Assembly: GCA_007258455.2 (NCBI GenBank)
Contig: VDFB02193867.1
Location: forward strand, 564,031,291 to 564,095,290
Direction of reading: 5' to 3'
Origin: Sequoia sempervirens
Taxonomy: Eukaryota > Streptophyta > Pinopsida > Cupressales > Cupressaceae
Length of the DNA stretch: 64,000 nt
In this document: in pieces, positions 47,346 through 58,197 of the stretch
How positions within the stretch are numbered: position 1 is the stretch's first letter
Layout: each line of letters begins with the position of its first letter
The notes under the pieces: generated by a model
Seen by the model: the letters and a program-made list of their open reading frames with translations, nothing else
What the model was told of the DNA's origin: nothing
Database searches by the model: none
Position numbers and translations under genes: made by a program

Positions 47346-48070
47346 TTACTTATCAATGTGCTCAATTTGAAAAGGGTCTATATTGGATGATGGAATTAAT
47401 GTTTTCAAAGGACTTGTAACCCCTTTTTCAAGATGCAAGCAACTTTCAGGCTCGAGATCTATTTCAATTTGATAGATACGATCATTATAGACATATTTCA
47501 TGATACGATGAAGGGTTGATGGCACTTCATTCATCTCATGAATCCATGGTTGGCCTAAAAGAAGATTATATGAAAGATCATAAGGCATGACATGGATAGG
47601 AGTATGCAAAGTTGCCACCCTAACTGTAATAGGCAAAGTAATTATCCCAAGCGATTGCTTTTTTGTACTATCAAATCCTTGAATGGAGATAGAATCAGGT
47701 ATTATTTGTGACCTATCAACATCTAATCAATCAAGGAGACTCACACTACACACATTAAGGGAAAAACCATTATCTATGAGAGTGCGCTTGATACCTATGT
47801 GGTTGAATCGAGCAATTATCACAAAGGCATCATGTTGATTATGCAACTCCAAAGGACGGAGCTCATGTTGATGAAAGGTAATGTCAAGATTCTTTTTGTG
47901 TATGAGAGCTTCCACATCATTTAGAGTTGTACCAGGAGGAATTGTAATTTTTTTAAGGGTGGTTCGAAGAATGTTGTGATAATTTGGTGATTTTTGAAGC
48001 GAGTCCCAAAGGGAAAGTTTGACGGGAGTATTCTTTAATTGTTTAGCAAGATCATACTCCTTTGTATGTG
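47346..48070 (-). pseudogene. Element A aspartic protease region
   Basis: The reading begins KEYDLAKQLKNTPVKLSLWD (about 48065), a typical pre-protease phrase of Tat elements, then KRTLIDNGFSLNVC (the D-[ST]-G motif appears as DNG) and later DLSYNLLLGQPWIHEMNEVP and STLHRIMKYVYN. A TAG and other lesions separate 47915-47727 from 47636-47346. Protease normally cuts the polyprotein; this copy lacks the usual T/S in its active-site triplet. Confidence 0.85.
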
Positions 48071-48263
48071 GGCTCTAACAAGGAGCACTAGGTGGATTGG
48101 GTAAAGGTTAAGAGGATGGGGTTCATTGTGGTGGTTGCGGTTTGTTTCACGTGTTATATATATGAGCAATAGTATCATTATTAGATTGTTGCAATACATT
48201 GGTTGTAGGAGGGTAGAGGGTGTATCGGGGTCAATTAGAGAGGTGAAGTGGATGTGAGGGTGG

Positions 48264-48890
48264 CTAAAGTATTAGTTTAGGTTGAATTACATTAACATCC
48301 TTGATATTAGAGGTCTCACAACAAACCAAAGCAGAGGAGTTGGGTGAGATGAAGTCTTGAAGAGATTCATCTATCAAATGCCAATCATCTCGACTAAAGG
48401 GTTTGAGAGGTAAATTGTCATTAACTAGTTTAAGATGTTCAAGAGAAGCATTAGAGGTTGTAACGGTTGGTATCATGAGTTGGTCCCGATAAACCTTAGT
48501 GGATGGCTTATGCGAGATGAAGTCTTGGAGGGATTCATCTAACAAATCAGAGTCATCACAAGCAAAAGGTTGGAGGGAATCTTTATCATTAAGAGGTTTA
48601 TGTTTCTCATTGCAAGTGTTAGAGGATGGAGTGTGTGAGAGGAAGTCTTGAAGGACTTCATCTAACTTATCAACATCATCACTACTAAGAGGCTTAGATT
48701 GGATGTTGTTTTGAATTTGAATCATGCATTTGAATGGATGGTTTGACGTTTTAATTTTTGTGTCCTTATGTATCGATGAATCTAATCTAAAAGAACTATG
48801 AATAAAAATGAAAAAGGAAATGTTCAAGGATCTAAAACTATGCATGAATTCCATGAAAAGAAATGAAATTTATGCTAATGAAAATAGAAA
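48264..48890 (-). pseudogene. Element A ORF in the gag position with a triple internal repeat
   Basis: The 196-residue frame contains three related units, SSDDVDKLDEVLQDFLSHTP, ACDDSDLLDESLQDFISHKP and SRDDWHLIDESLQDFISPNS, spaced about 38-60 residues. No gag capsid or zinc knuckle is recognisable although this is where gag would lie. It may be the remaining C-terminal part of gag or a substitute. The upstream end (to 48890) is AT-rich. Confidence 0.5.
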
Positions 48891-49285
48891 CAATTGAACT
48901 GTAACATAAAGGTAATGACAAAAAATAGAAAGATGCAATGCAAGAAATTGAAATTTGAAAGTACTGATCCAAAATTGTAAAGGGACTGATTCACCCTAGG
49001 TGGCGAATGAGTCCAAGGATATGAATTTTTTTGATATTTTTCTGATTTTTTGTATTTTATGTAAAATTTCAAATCTATACAATACAAATACAGAATGCCA
49101 ATGCAAAGATTTAGAATGATTAAATGAAATGCAATGATGGAGGCTAAAGAATGCTTTCACTAATGAAATATTGAAGAAACCTAAAGATGCAAAATAATGC
49201 AAAATGATGAAGTAAGGAATTCCTAAGATGCAAAAAAAATGTAAATCAAAGTGATCTTATTCTCAAAAAGTTGGTTTCACCAAAA
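48891..49285. other. Element A leader and primer-site region
   Basis: Short leader with one palindromic motif copy (48982-49014). Next to the 5' LTR the - strand reads TTTTGGTGAAACCAAC. The TGG is where a primer site should begin, but I cannot match it to a tRNA. Confidence 0.4.
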
Positions 49286-50901
49286 TGAACCATTGATTTT
49301 GGGCTCTTAGGACTTCTCTTACTCTTCTAGGGTTTTTCACCTTAAAGGAGAGAGTGAGGCCAAAAATGCTATAGGGTTCATTCAAATAATGTTATGTGAA
49401 ATTTTATCTGACCTAATTGAAGTAAACTAAATGCAACTAAATTATTTAAATGACAGAATATGAAAACAAGACTAAGATCTATGTTATGTTTGAAAACATA
49501 GTGTTGTTTGCAAAGAAACTTTAAATAATGAACAAAAATGCAAATTAGACTAAATGGAAGACTTTTTTTCATAATGAATGGACCTGATGAACTGTAGAAG
49601 ATTAGAAAATAATCTAGAAAGCTGATGAAACTTGAACTTGGGTTGACTGGGACTCATTCGCCACCTTTCGGAAAATTAGTCCCAGATTAGGACTTTTCTA
49701 CACAGATTTTGTTTTCTAACAATCAGGGATTTGGATCTGTATCTAACTCAAATCTACACCTCAGAAGGGACTCATTCACCATGTATGGTGAATCATTCCA
49801 CTTTCTGATTTTTGCAATTTCAAAACTTTTCCCTACACCTTGACAGTTGTACAATAATTTTTGATGAAAACCCAATTTTGGATCTCAGAAAATTCCTACA
49901 AAATAGCTTAAAATTGTTTGTCTAATGGAAGGTTTTCCTTGGTCAAACCCCTAGTTGGGTAATTAAACCTTAAATAGAGAAAAACCCACATAAACCCGAG
50001 CCTTGGATGTGTTAAAGACTAGGAAAGTCTGAATCATGACAAAAACCATATTGTATTGATCTAGAATAAGACATGCAAGAATGATTTATATGATGCAATA
50101 TCCCAACCCTAGAAACCTCACAACACATGAAAAAGAGGAATGAAAATACATGCAAATAATAAACTAATAAGCTGCAAACCTTAGTCTGAAGATAGAGTGA
50201 AAATGGAAGATGGAATCAATAGGAAACCAAGTCTTTAGGTGTGATTTAGTGGCTGGCTGCACCTCTTCACCCTATATTTCTTCATGATTCACCATAGGAA
50301 TCCATCATCAACCCTCTACAATTTTGAATCTTGATCAAAATAGTGAGCTTCAAGACTTGCAAAACCTTAGTTTGCTGCCCTAAAACTTCAACTTTTTCTC
50401 ATGAACTTGTGGTAGAAGACTTGACTCTATAAATTGCACTTGAAAAATGAAGAAAAGATGTGAAAAATGAATAATGATATGTATTTATAAGCAGAAACTC
50501 CTTATTTTCCCATTAATTAGACTTAAGAGACTGACATTCACCGGAAATTAAAGTTAAATTGATTAAATCCTCACTTAAATTTGAATTTTCCCTCAAAGGG
50601 GACTCATTCGCCACCCTTGGCGAATGGATCCCACTAGAGGGGACTCATTCGTCCAAGGTGGAAAATGGGTCCCACTACTACTGTTTGAAGGTGGGTTTTC
50701 ATGGTATGAGATAATTAAATGTTGTTTGTAGGCTTTTATGTAATTTCTCAAGTTAAATGGGCCTCTAGATCAAAATTAATGGGTCTAAGGGGCCTATAAA
50801 TGTTGTTTTGAAGGGTAAATGATGTAAAGGGACTCAAAAATGGGTTCAATTATGCCTAAAATTGTCTCTTTTGTCAAGAGGGACCAATTTTCTACGGCAC
50901 A
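49286..50901 (-). repeat. Element A 5' LTR (right copy)
   Basis: Partner of 28218-29793, longer by about 40 bp because the palindromic motif near 50599 has been tandemly duplicated (50640-50673). A TATA box CTTATAAATAC reads on the - strand at 50481-50491. Confidence 0.92.
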
Positions 50902-50906
50902 ATTAC

Positions 50907-51291
50907 CACTTCTTGTTCAAGTTTTGTACAATCATTAATTTATTCTAGATCTCTACTTTCAGACACTCCTCAATTCACATATTTTCTTCTATTTTCACTT
51001 TTAGTAGATGGTAATATCCTCATTAGCTATCTTCAACTAATCACTAACTTCTCTATGTCTATCTTTGAATTTTTTGATCTTCTCTCTCAACTTCCTGATG
51101 CAATCATTTGCTTCCTTCATATTTCCTTTTAGAGCTTCCTTCTCATCCTCACTTTTCTTCAATTCCTCAAGGGCAACATTGATCTCTTCAGATACTAGTT
51201 TTTCTTTTAGAGGAACAAAATAGTATTTTCCAACCATGTATTCAAATTTTGGGACCTTCCTCAAGTTGTAAGACCTTTTCAGAGGAACCAA
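50907..51291 (-). pseudogene. Element C gag, 5' part (coiled coil)
   Basis: The 51291-51037 frame begins inside the primer site and reads KYYFVPLKEKLVSEEINVAL then LEELKKSEDEKEALKGNMKE and RKLREKIKKFKDRHREVSD, a heptad-rich coiled coil like the C-terminal half of copia gag. It continues, broken, to the element A junction and resumes at 28217. The globular N-terminal gag domain is absent, so gag was shortened before A arrived. Confidence 0.7.
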
Positions 51292-51303
51292 GCTCTTATA
51301 CCA
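51288..51303 (-). promoter_or_regulatory. Element C primer-binding site, initiator-Met type
   Basis: The - strand reads TGGTATAAGAGCTTGG two bases from the 5' LTR, one change from the common plant primer site TGGTATCAGAGC. Confidence 0.85.
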
Positions 51304-51305
51304 AT

Positions 51306-52244
51306 TGTTGAATATACTGAATACTGAGAGGGGGGGTGAATTAGTATTTCGTTGGTCAAATTAATTATTAACCATCCAATTAACAATCCACATCTAATTG
51401 CATTAGTGAACCAAAACATAAAGGAGATCATAACACATTGACACCAGGATTTTTACATGGAAAACCCAAAATGGGAAAAACCATGGTGAGGATTAGCTCA
51501 TAATATATTATAACCAATTATAAGATATTATAGGGCTCACTATCAAAACTCACTATCCTTGAAAAGGCTTGTAGCTTGAATACAAAATGTGGCTTATTGC
51601 AAAAATACAAAAGGTGTGGCTCACTGCCAAAATGAACTAGAGAAATGCACCTACAAAGTGTTGAAGACATTCCAATTATGCTCTAGAAATATCAAATTTC
51701 TTCTACTTTGCTTTTTGGTGTACAATTACTATTAGAAACTTTGCACTATCAACCTTACTGCATCATTCACACATCATCCTCCATATCTCTTCACCACTTT
51801 TCCATCATAAATATATACATAGCTATAACTTTCTTTATCAATTAGGTCAGCCTTATTGAGGGAACACTCAAAATACAAAATTCTTGTTGGCTTAATACAA
51901 AATTCCTTTTGACATATACAACAAAAAATGTTATCCAAATGTTAGATTAGCTTGGACCTAAAAAGGAACACACAAAATATAAACCTTTTCGGCCAAAAGA
52001 ATACTGAAATTATATCATTAGGATAGCTCAATCGGATCAAAAAAACACATTGGAGACTCATTTATACCTATAACAAACATTCCTGATCAACATATCAAAA
52101 ACTCATTGAATTCCCTTTTACTGCGAAGATTTCTGAATCAAGATACCAGATTAGTATGGATACACAAATTATATAGTTAGTTACCAACCAATGTTGGCAT
52201 CAATGACAACATACCTAGAGGGAACCTTCTTCATTCTTCCAACA
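51306..52244 (-). repeat. Element C 5' LTR (right copy)
   Basis: Partner of 22358-23278, ending TTCTTCCAACA and followed by the TSD AACTA. Confidence 0.92.
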
Positions 52245-52249
52245 AACTA

Positions 52250-52529
52250 TCAACACAAATTCTAAAAAATTCCACTTTGTTTATAACATTCATTAGCATC
52301 ATTGAAATCCTATCCTTTTTTTCTCAAGATGGTTGGTATTAAACTCAAATTTCCATTAAAACCCACCCCCACCATAAGTAGCAAAGGTCTTCAAGAGATA
52401 TCATGGCATCCTCTAGAGTCCATTTTTTCATAAGACTAGTGATAAGAATCATAGCATATGAGATAATTATTTTTATGTTGTCTCTCTAATGTATTTGTTA
52501 TTTTTTATGTCACAAATAATTTGTTCATG
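52250..52529. other. Short spacer between element C and the copia LTR
   Basis: No feature is certain here. Broken - strand readings such as MKKWTLEDAMISLEDLC might be an old LINE or gene fragment, but this is weak. Confidence 0.3.
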
Positions 52530-54045
52530 AGATATGTGTAAGGAAAATCAGATGCAGAAACAATTCTCCTAACTTCAATACCTCAGGAAAGAATGTAGAT
52601 ATACTTTTAATTTTTCCAATTACAGTTCAACTAAGATGCACTATGAAGTAAATAATAGAAACAAAGTATTTGAAAATCACACATGAACATTAGATATACG
52701 TGGGAAAACCCTTATGGGAGAAAAACCCACCACACCAAGAGAAATCACTTTGTATTACAATAATGGAGATTACATACAAATGATAGACTTATCTTTTTGG
52801 TGTCTGTTTATAGCAGCATTCACCATGAACAATCTTGTACAGGAATCTTCAAGTTACAGTCATTACAAAATAGAATTCATCCACTAATACAATCACTCAA
52901 CAATCTGTTGATTAACCAATGAACGAACCAACCAACCTGATTACAACCTACAATCACAGAGTATATCCATTTCAAACTCTATTTGTAGAACTTACTCACA
53001 GAACTATCACAACAAACCAACTGCTAATGGTTCACATTCAAATCCTCCTATTCGTCCATGAGACTCCACATAGGATGGTCAATTGGTCAACAAAATTTGC
53101 ACTATGTTGGCATCTCGATGAGACACTAACAGTGTCTCGCCGATGCCACATAACCTTCATATCGATGTCACCAAGAGTCACCGTAGTCACCAAGATATTC
53201 TATCAAGCTTCATGTGTCACACCGAATCACCAAGCAATCACCCAAACCTATCGCTTTCTCTAGGAGATCATAGCGAGTCACCAAAGATTACACCGAAGTC
53301 GCATATTATACTGAGCTCCAAAGAATAGTCGGCAAGACTTAGCACCTTCGCCAAGAGTTCTTATCAAACACATATTGTTACATCGATGACCATCATTCAC
53401 CAAGACCTATGCCGAAGAACCCTCATCATCGGCGAGACATACATTGTTTGTCAGGACTTCTTCCCGAACCATTTGGGTTACCCCGATAGCCATCAGCTAT
53501 CAGCAAGACTTAACACTCTCGCCAAGACCTTTCCTCGACCTCTTTGAGTTACTCCGATGAACATTTGGATGTGTCCCCATCGGCGTGACCTTCACTGTTC
53601 GCTAAGACTTCACACCGAGTTCTTTATGTTACCGCGAAGACATCAGCAGAATTCCTGTCGGCAAGACATTAACACTTCGTTAATACTTCTTAGCAAGAAC
53701 CCTTAGTTATCTTGAAGACTTCAATACATACGCTATCAGTGAGACATTAAAACTTTACTGGGACCTCTCACCGAGCCGCTATAAGCTACCCCGAAACTCA
53801 TGGTCACCATGAGTCTCCTCGATACACAATTGAATGGCCTGTCGACCAGAGGTCATACCGAACACTCCTTGTCATAGCGATAGCTCCACAATGAAAGAAT
53901 TCGGCAAGACAGAAACTAGGTCACAATGACCTGTTCAAAACATAATGTATCAAAGTTGCTAGTCGGCCAAACATGATAGATGTCATACCGACTTTTCTCT
54001 AATGGAGGTTTCAGCCTGTGATGTTTGAGGCACATATTTCCAACA
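52530..54045 (-). repeat. Copia 3' LTR
   Basis: The inner end is precise: + strand ...TATTTCCAACA at 54045, that is TGTTGGAAATATG on the - strand after the polypurine tract. The outer end is estimated near TGTGTAAGGAAAATCAG (about 52530). The phrase GTGGGAAAACCCTTATGGG (52700) is common in plant copia LTRs. The part 53100-53950 is unusually GC-rich and full of variants of CGGCAAGAC and CACCGAAG. Without the 5' LTR the outer end cannot be confirmed. Confidence 0.65.
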
Positions 54046-54064
54046 ATCTCCCACTTGAAAAAGA
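54046..54064 (-). promoter_or_regulatory. Copia polypurine tract
   Basis: The - strand reads TCTTTTTCAAGTGGGAGAT directly before the LTR start TGTTGG, a standard arrangement. Confidence 0.85.
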
Positions 54065-54098
54065 TCACACAGGAACCTCCAGAGCACAATGAAACTTA

Positions 54099-54681
54099 CT
54101 AAAAATCATGGGCACTAGGGCCCATTGAACTGGCACACCACCTGAACTTGTCTGTGCTCACTGGCTTTGTTAATGAATCTGCAACATTTTCCAGAGTATC
54201 AACCTTTTCCAAACTGACCTTTCCATCCTCCACCATATCTAGTACAAAGTGATACTGTACATCAATATGTTTCATCCTGGCATGGAAAGTAGGGTTCTTT
54301 GTAAGCAAATTACACTCTGACTATCAAAGAAAATAGTTATTTCCCCTGCATCAAAACCAATGTTAGAACATAAACATTTCAACCAAACTACTTCTTTACA
54401 AGCATGAGTAGCTGCCATGTATTCAACCTAGATGTAGTGGACAAAGCGACTACAGCATGTCACTTGCTCATCCAACTCACTGCACCACCATTCATCATGA
54501 AAATGTATCCACTGGTGGATCTCCTGCTGTCAATGTCCCCTTCCCAATCAAAATCTACATAACCTTGAATACGGAGAGTCCTCTGTGATTCAACCAAGTT
54601 CCCATGGTAACACAAAGCAAAATTTGAAGTGCCCTTTAAATATTTGAAAACTCTGTTTACAGCATCCCAATGCGTTCTTCC
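54099..54681 (-). pseudogene. Copia RNase H
   Basis: Readings include WDAVNRVFKYLKGTSNFALC, YVDFDWEGDIDSRRSTSGYI and, in 54308-54099, KHIDVQYHFVLDMVEDG with ENVADSLTKPVSTDKFRW, the last block of copia pol. Stops and frameshifts fall between 54309 and 54681. Confidence 0.88.
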
Positions 54682-55652
54682 TCAATTAGCCATAAATCGA
54701 CTAAGTACTCCCACTGCTTGAGCAATGTCTGGCCTTGTACAGACCATTGCATACATGAGACTGCCAACCGCACTAGCATAGGGTAGACTAGTCATGTCCT
54801 CCATCTCAGTAGGATATTTGGGACAATCCTCAATAGATAGTTGCATTCGCTGCATGATTGGAACCACTAGCTGTTTGCAATCATTCATACAAAATCTCTC
54901 AAGAACAGTCCTGATATACTTACTTTGACTGAGCCATAGTTTTCTATTCTTCCTATCCCTTGTTATCTCCATCCCTAGAATATTCCTTGCTACACCAAGA
55001 TCCTTCATTTCGAACTTAGCAGACAACTGAGACTTAAGATCAGAAATCATTAGCTTGCTATTTCCTATGAACAACATATCATCAACATAAAGAGCAATAA
55101 CAAGAACTTGATCACCTTCAACTTTATAATATACACAGTGACCAGATTTTGATCTCACAAATCCCAAAGACAATACAAAAGTACATCAAATTTTTGGTAC
55201 CACATTCTAGGTGATTGTTTTAACCCATACAGAAACTTCTTTAATTTGCATACCAGTTTTTCTTTACCTTTCTCAATAAAGTGCTCAGGCTGGGACATAT
55301 AGATTTCTTCTTCAAGATCACCATGAAGAAATGTTGTCTTCACATCCATCTGTTCTACCTCTAAGTCATATGCTACTGCAAGTGACAAAATAAATTTGAT
55401 AGATGTCAGCTTTGCTACAGGAGAAAATATTTCCCCATAATCGATTCCCTCTACCTAGGAATAACCCTTTGCAACCAGTCTTGCCTTATAGTTTTCTACA
55501 CTGCCATCCAAACCAATCTTTTTCTTAAATACCCATTTGAAACCCACAGGTTTTCTACCTTCAAGCAAAGGCACCAAACTCCAAGTTTCATTTTTATCCA
55601 ATGATGCCATCTCTTCTTCCATGGTTTCTAACCAAGAGTCTGAATCAGACAT
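54682..55652 (-). pseudogene. Copia reverse transcriptase
   Basis: Three open pieces give the RT in order: WLETMEEEMASLDKNETWSL and PVGFKWVFKKK (55652-55455), YDLEVEQMDVKTTFLHGDLE and LYGLKQSPRMWYQKFD (55388-55155), and VLVIALYVDDMLFIGNSK with LGMEITRDR (55173-54682). YVDD, at 55089-55078, is intact. A TAG after KGYS and a frameshift in the 55155-55173 overlap break the frame. Confidence 0.92.
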
Positions 55653-55850
55653 TCTAAATGCCTATTTTATAGTCCTAGGCTCATCAGTTCTAAAAATTAA
55701 AGCATAGGCACAAGTAGAATCAATCAAAGAGAACCCATACCTATCTAGTTGTTTTCTTTCATTGGTTGACCTCCTCAATGGCTGAGGCTGAGGTTCTTCT
55801 TCTTCAGAACTTTCAAAACTACTTGAGCTCTCCCCAATTTCAGGTACATT
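55653..55850 (-). pseudogene. Copia pol linker between integrase and RT
   Basis: The - strand reads Glu/Ser/Pro-rich, hydrophilic sequence (GESSSSFESSEEEEPQP-like), typical of the variable integrase-RT linker. Confidence 0.6.
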
Positions 55851-57060
55851 TTAAATTTTCAATTCCTCTTTCTCTGGTGTAGGAGGAATTAATGCTACAT
55901 CCTTATTATTTTCTGACTTTGTCTCTAACTGCATATCCAAAGTGGAAAGTTTCAGCTCATGAAAGATTACACTTCTGCTAAATACAACCTTCTTTGTATC
56001 AGGATTCCAAAGCTTGTATCCTTTTATGACAACACTATAGCCAATAGTAATACATCTGACAGCATTATTCTCCAATTTAGATCTTCTCACATCCGGCACA
56101 TGAGCATATGCCTCACAACCAAAAAGAAGAATATGTCTAAGAGAGGGCTTCTTAACAAACCACGCTTCCAAGGGTGTTTTCTCAACAAGAGTAGAATTTG
56201 GAGAACGATTAATTAGATAACATGCAGTAGATACAGCCTCAACCCAGAATTTCTCCTCCAAGCCATCACTACTGAGCATACTTCATGCTCTCTCCATCAC
56301 TGTCCTATTGAACCTTTCTGCAACTCCATTCTACTATGGAGTATAAGGTGTAGTCTTGTGTCTTTTAATTCCATGGTCTTTACAATATCTTTCAAATTCA
56401 TCATAACATAATTCACCACCATTATCAGTCCTTAAGCATTTTATTTTTCTACTAGTCTGATTTTCAACAAGGTTCTTAAATTCCTTAAATCAATTGAACA
56501 CTTCTGAATTACTTTTCAAAAAATAAACAAATGCTCTTCTTGAATAATCATCAATGAGCAACACATAGTGTCTTGATTTAGATAAAGAAGAAACATCCAC
56601 TAGACCAAACACATCCGAATGAATATAATCTAACAAACCAGAAGATTTATGAGGACTAGAATAAAATGAAACACAGTGTTGCTTTCCATATATACAGTGT
56701 TCATAGAATTCAAATTCAAGATTACAATCTTAAAGCCCCTCAACCAGGTTTTTATTCTTTAATATTTTTAAACCCTTTTCTCCTATGTGGCCTAACCTAT
56801 AATGCCAAAGCATAGTCTTCTCTACAAGAAGTTTTACTTCCATAGAGTTTACATAATTAGGGATATTTCCCTCTTTACCTCCATGAGCAGCTTTTAGTGA
56901 CTTTCCAGAGACACTGTTACATTGAACAACCTGTGCATCCAACTTGTACAAGGTACCAATTTGAGAACCTCTAGCCAGCACCATTGAACCTCTAGTCATC
57001 TTGCAACCATTTCCAAAGAACGTAACTTGTACTCCAATATCATTCTGCATACTTACAAAT
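55851..57060 (-). pseudogene. Copia GAG-pre-integrase and integrase
   Basis: The piece 57050-56730 ends with TMLWHYRLGHIGEKGLKILK, the zinc-binding pre-integrase region. Further in, SGLLDYIHSDVFG, KCLRTDNGGELCYDEF and NGVAERFNRTVMERA show the D-D-E catalytic residues. The piece 56279-55851 gives EKFWVEAVSTACYLINRSPN and FGCEAYAHVPDVRRSKL. A TAG replaces Gln in YTP-stop-WNGV and a stop falls in MERA-stop-SML. It is copia integrase, disabled by stops. Confidence 0.9.
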
Positions 57061-57300
57061 AATAGATTTCAAGCCAGACCTGGTATATGCATTACATTAT
57101 TTATTCCTTCACTCTACCATTGGGGAATTGTATTCTTACTCTTCCACATCCAACTATCTCCAAAGTTGAATCACTCGCTAAGTACATCTTTCCACCATTG
57201 TATTCTTCATACTTCGTGAACCATTCTCTATGAGATGTCATGTGGAAAGATGCTCCAAAATCAATTAGTTAGACATCATCAGATGCCTGAGTAGCCAAGG
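57061..57300 (-). pseudogene. Copia protease
   Basis: The reading LIDFGASFHMTSHREWFTKY has the copia protease context, with DFG where D-[ST]-G is expected, followed by MYLASDSTLEIVGCGRVRI. Stops follow within the next 100 bases. Confidence 0.85.
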
Positions 57301-57359
57301 CTACAATGAAGGCATCACCATCACTATGAGAAGAACCATTATCGGAAGAGCCCTTCTTC

Positions 57360-57903
57360 TTCTTTTTCTCCTCTTTACAATCCTTTCAGACATGACCAGG
57401 TTGCCCATAGTTCTATCACTTCACCTTGGACTTCTTGCCAGGAGACTTTGATCTCCCCTTTGATTTTGAATTTGATTTCTTGTCCTTCTTCTTGCCTTTC
57501 CCTTTCGGTCTTCCTCTGACAGCAAGAGCTTCCTTTTCCATCTCAGAAGATTTCCTTCTCATCTCTTCTGACAACAAAGATGCAACATCTTCCATCTTGA
57601 AACTAGATGTTGTACTCCTAATCGCCATCACCAGATGATTCCATGAGTCTGGAAAAGAACACAATAGAAGCATACAATGATCCTCTTCTTCATTCTTCAC
57701 ACCAACAGATGTCAATTGAGTAATTAGCATATTAAATGCATTCAAATGATCAGCCATAGGCCCTCCTTCCTCCATTCTCAAAGAATGCAACTTCTTCCTT
57801 AGGAACAGTTTATTCACCAAGGACTTCCCCTAATAAATAGACGCCAGTCTCTTCCACAAAGAAGAGGCAGTCTTCTCCTCATGCACATTGATGAGCCAAA
57901 AAT
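57360..57903 (-). pseudogene. Copia gag (UBN2-type), N-terminus missing
   Basis: From about 57903 the reading NVHEEKTASSLWKRLASIY runs through a TAG at an expected Gln into the 57820-57416 frame: KLHSLRMEEGGPMADHLNAF, HCMLLLCSFPDSWNHLVMAI, SLLSEEMRRKSSE and a Lys-rich tail. A decayed zinc knuckle (NYGQPGHV-stop-KDC) follows near 57400-57370. Gag forms the virus-like particle. About the first 60 residues are absent because the element is cut off here. Confidence 0.88.
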
Positions 57904-58197
57904 GTGCTCATAGTTTGGATATTATGAAGAATTTTTAATACCTTTACTTTTGTTATTCATGGTTGTTTAAACTCTTTTGAAACCTATTATGGGGATATCC
58001 TGTAGCAAAACACTTTCATGTTCCTCCAGCCTATTATGTTGTCTTGTCTACATTTATTACCCCGTTGACTCCCTAAATGACTGGTATATCACATGTAGTT
58101 TTTGAATGATGAAATAGATTTAAATATGTGATTAATGAACAGATATTGTGTATGTGCCATGTGCCTTTTCTTTCGCATCTATTACCTTGTGTTTCAC
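57904..58197. other. Unassigned stretch, possibly intron
   Basis: No element sequence is recognised. Its right end, TTCTTTCGCATC...TGTTTCACAG, looks like a pyrimidine-rich 3' splice site. Confidence 0.35.

Larger units (their letters stand above)
28218..50901 (-). mobile_element. Element A: Tat-like Ty3/gypsy retrotransposon nested in C
   Basis: LTRs at 28218-29793 and 49286-50901 have TG...CA ends (+ strand TGAAC...GGCACA). Flanking bases are GTTAC (28213-28217) and ATTAC (50902-50906), a 5-bp TSD with one mismatch. The insertion splits the gag coiled coil of C; the C reading continues across. Pol domains run in - strand order: protease, RT, RNase H, second RNase H, integrase. Element B splits it between RT and RNase H. 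Without B it is about 12.6 kb. An antisense PMD pseudogene lies between integrase and the 3' LTR. By eye the LTRs differ at about 11% over about 260 bases. Confidence 0.92.
22358..52244 (-). mobile_element. Element C: outermost LTR retrotransposon, TSD AACTA
   Basis: LTRs at 22358-23278 and 51306-52244 begin TGTTGAATATACTGAATA on the + strand and end ...TTCTTCCAAC[A/C]. The 5 bases AACTA flank both outer ends (22353-22357 and 52245-52249). A primer-binding site of initiator-Met type and a polypurine tract show - strand polarity. Removing nested element A leaves about 7.2 kb. Inside are a gag remnant with zinc knuckles and a long hydrophilic coding region; no RT, integrase or protease was found. 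By eye the LTRs differ at roughly 11% of sites over about 270 bases. Confidence 0.9.
52530..57903 (-). mobile_element. 5'-truncated Ty1/copia retrotransposon
   Basis: On the - strand: gag (57903-57360), protease (57300-57060), GAG-pre-integrase and integrase (57060-55851), RT (55652-54682), RNase H (54681-54099), polypurine tract and 3' LTR. The 5' LTR and gag start are missing; coding sequence stops near 57903 where other DNA begins. The order protease-integrase-RT is diagnostic of copia. Numerous stops show it is dead. Confidence 0.9.

Noticed and set aside
28218..50901. Reading the two RT/RNase H halves as two separate elements
   Set aside because: The CTATG duplication at the element B ends and the uninterrupted domain order show one pol split by an insertion.
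52250..52529. LINE fragment on the - strand
   Set aside because: Only a few broken phrases resemble coding sequence; not enough to call.
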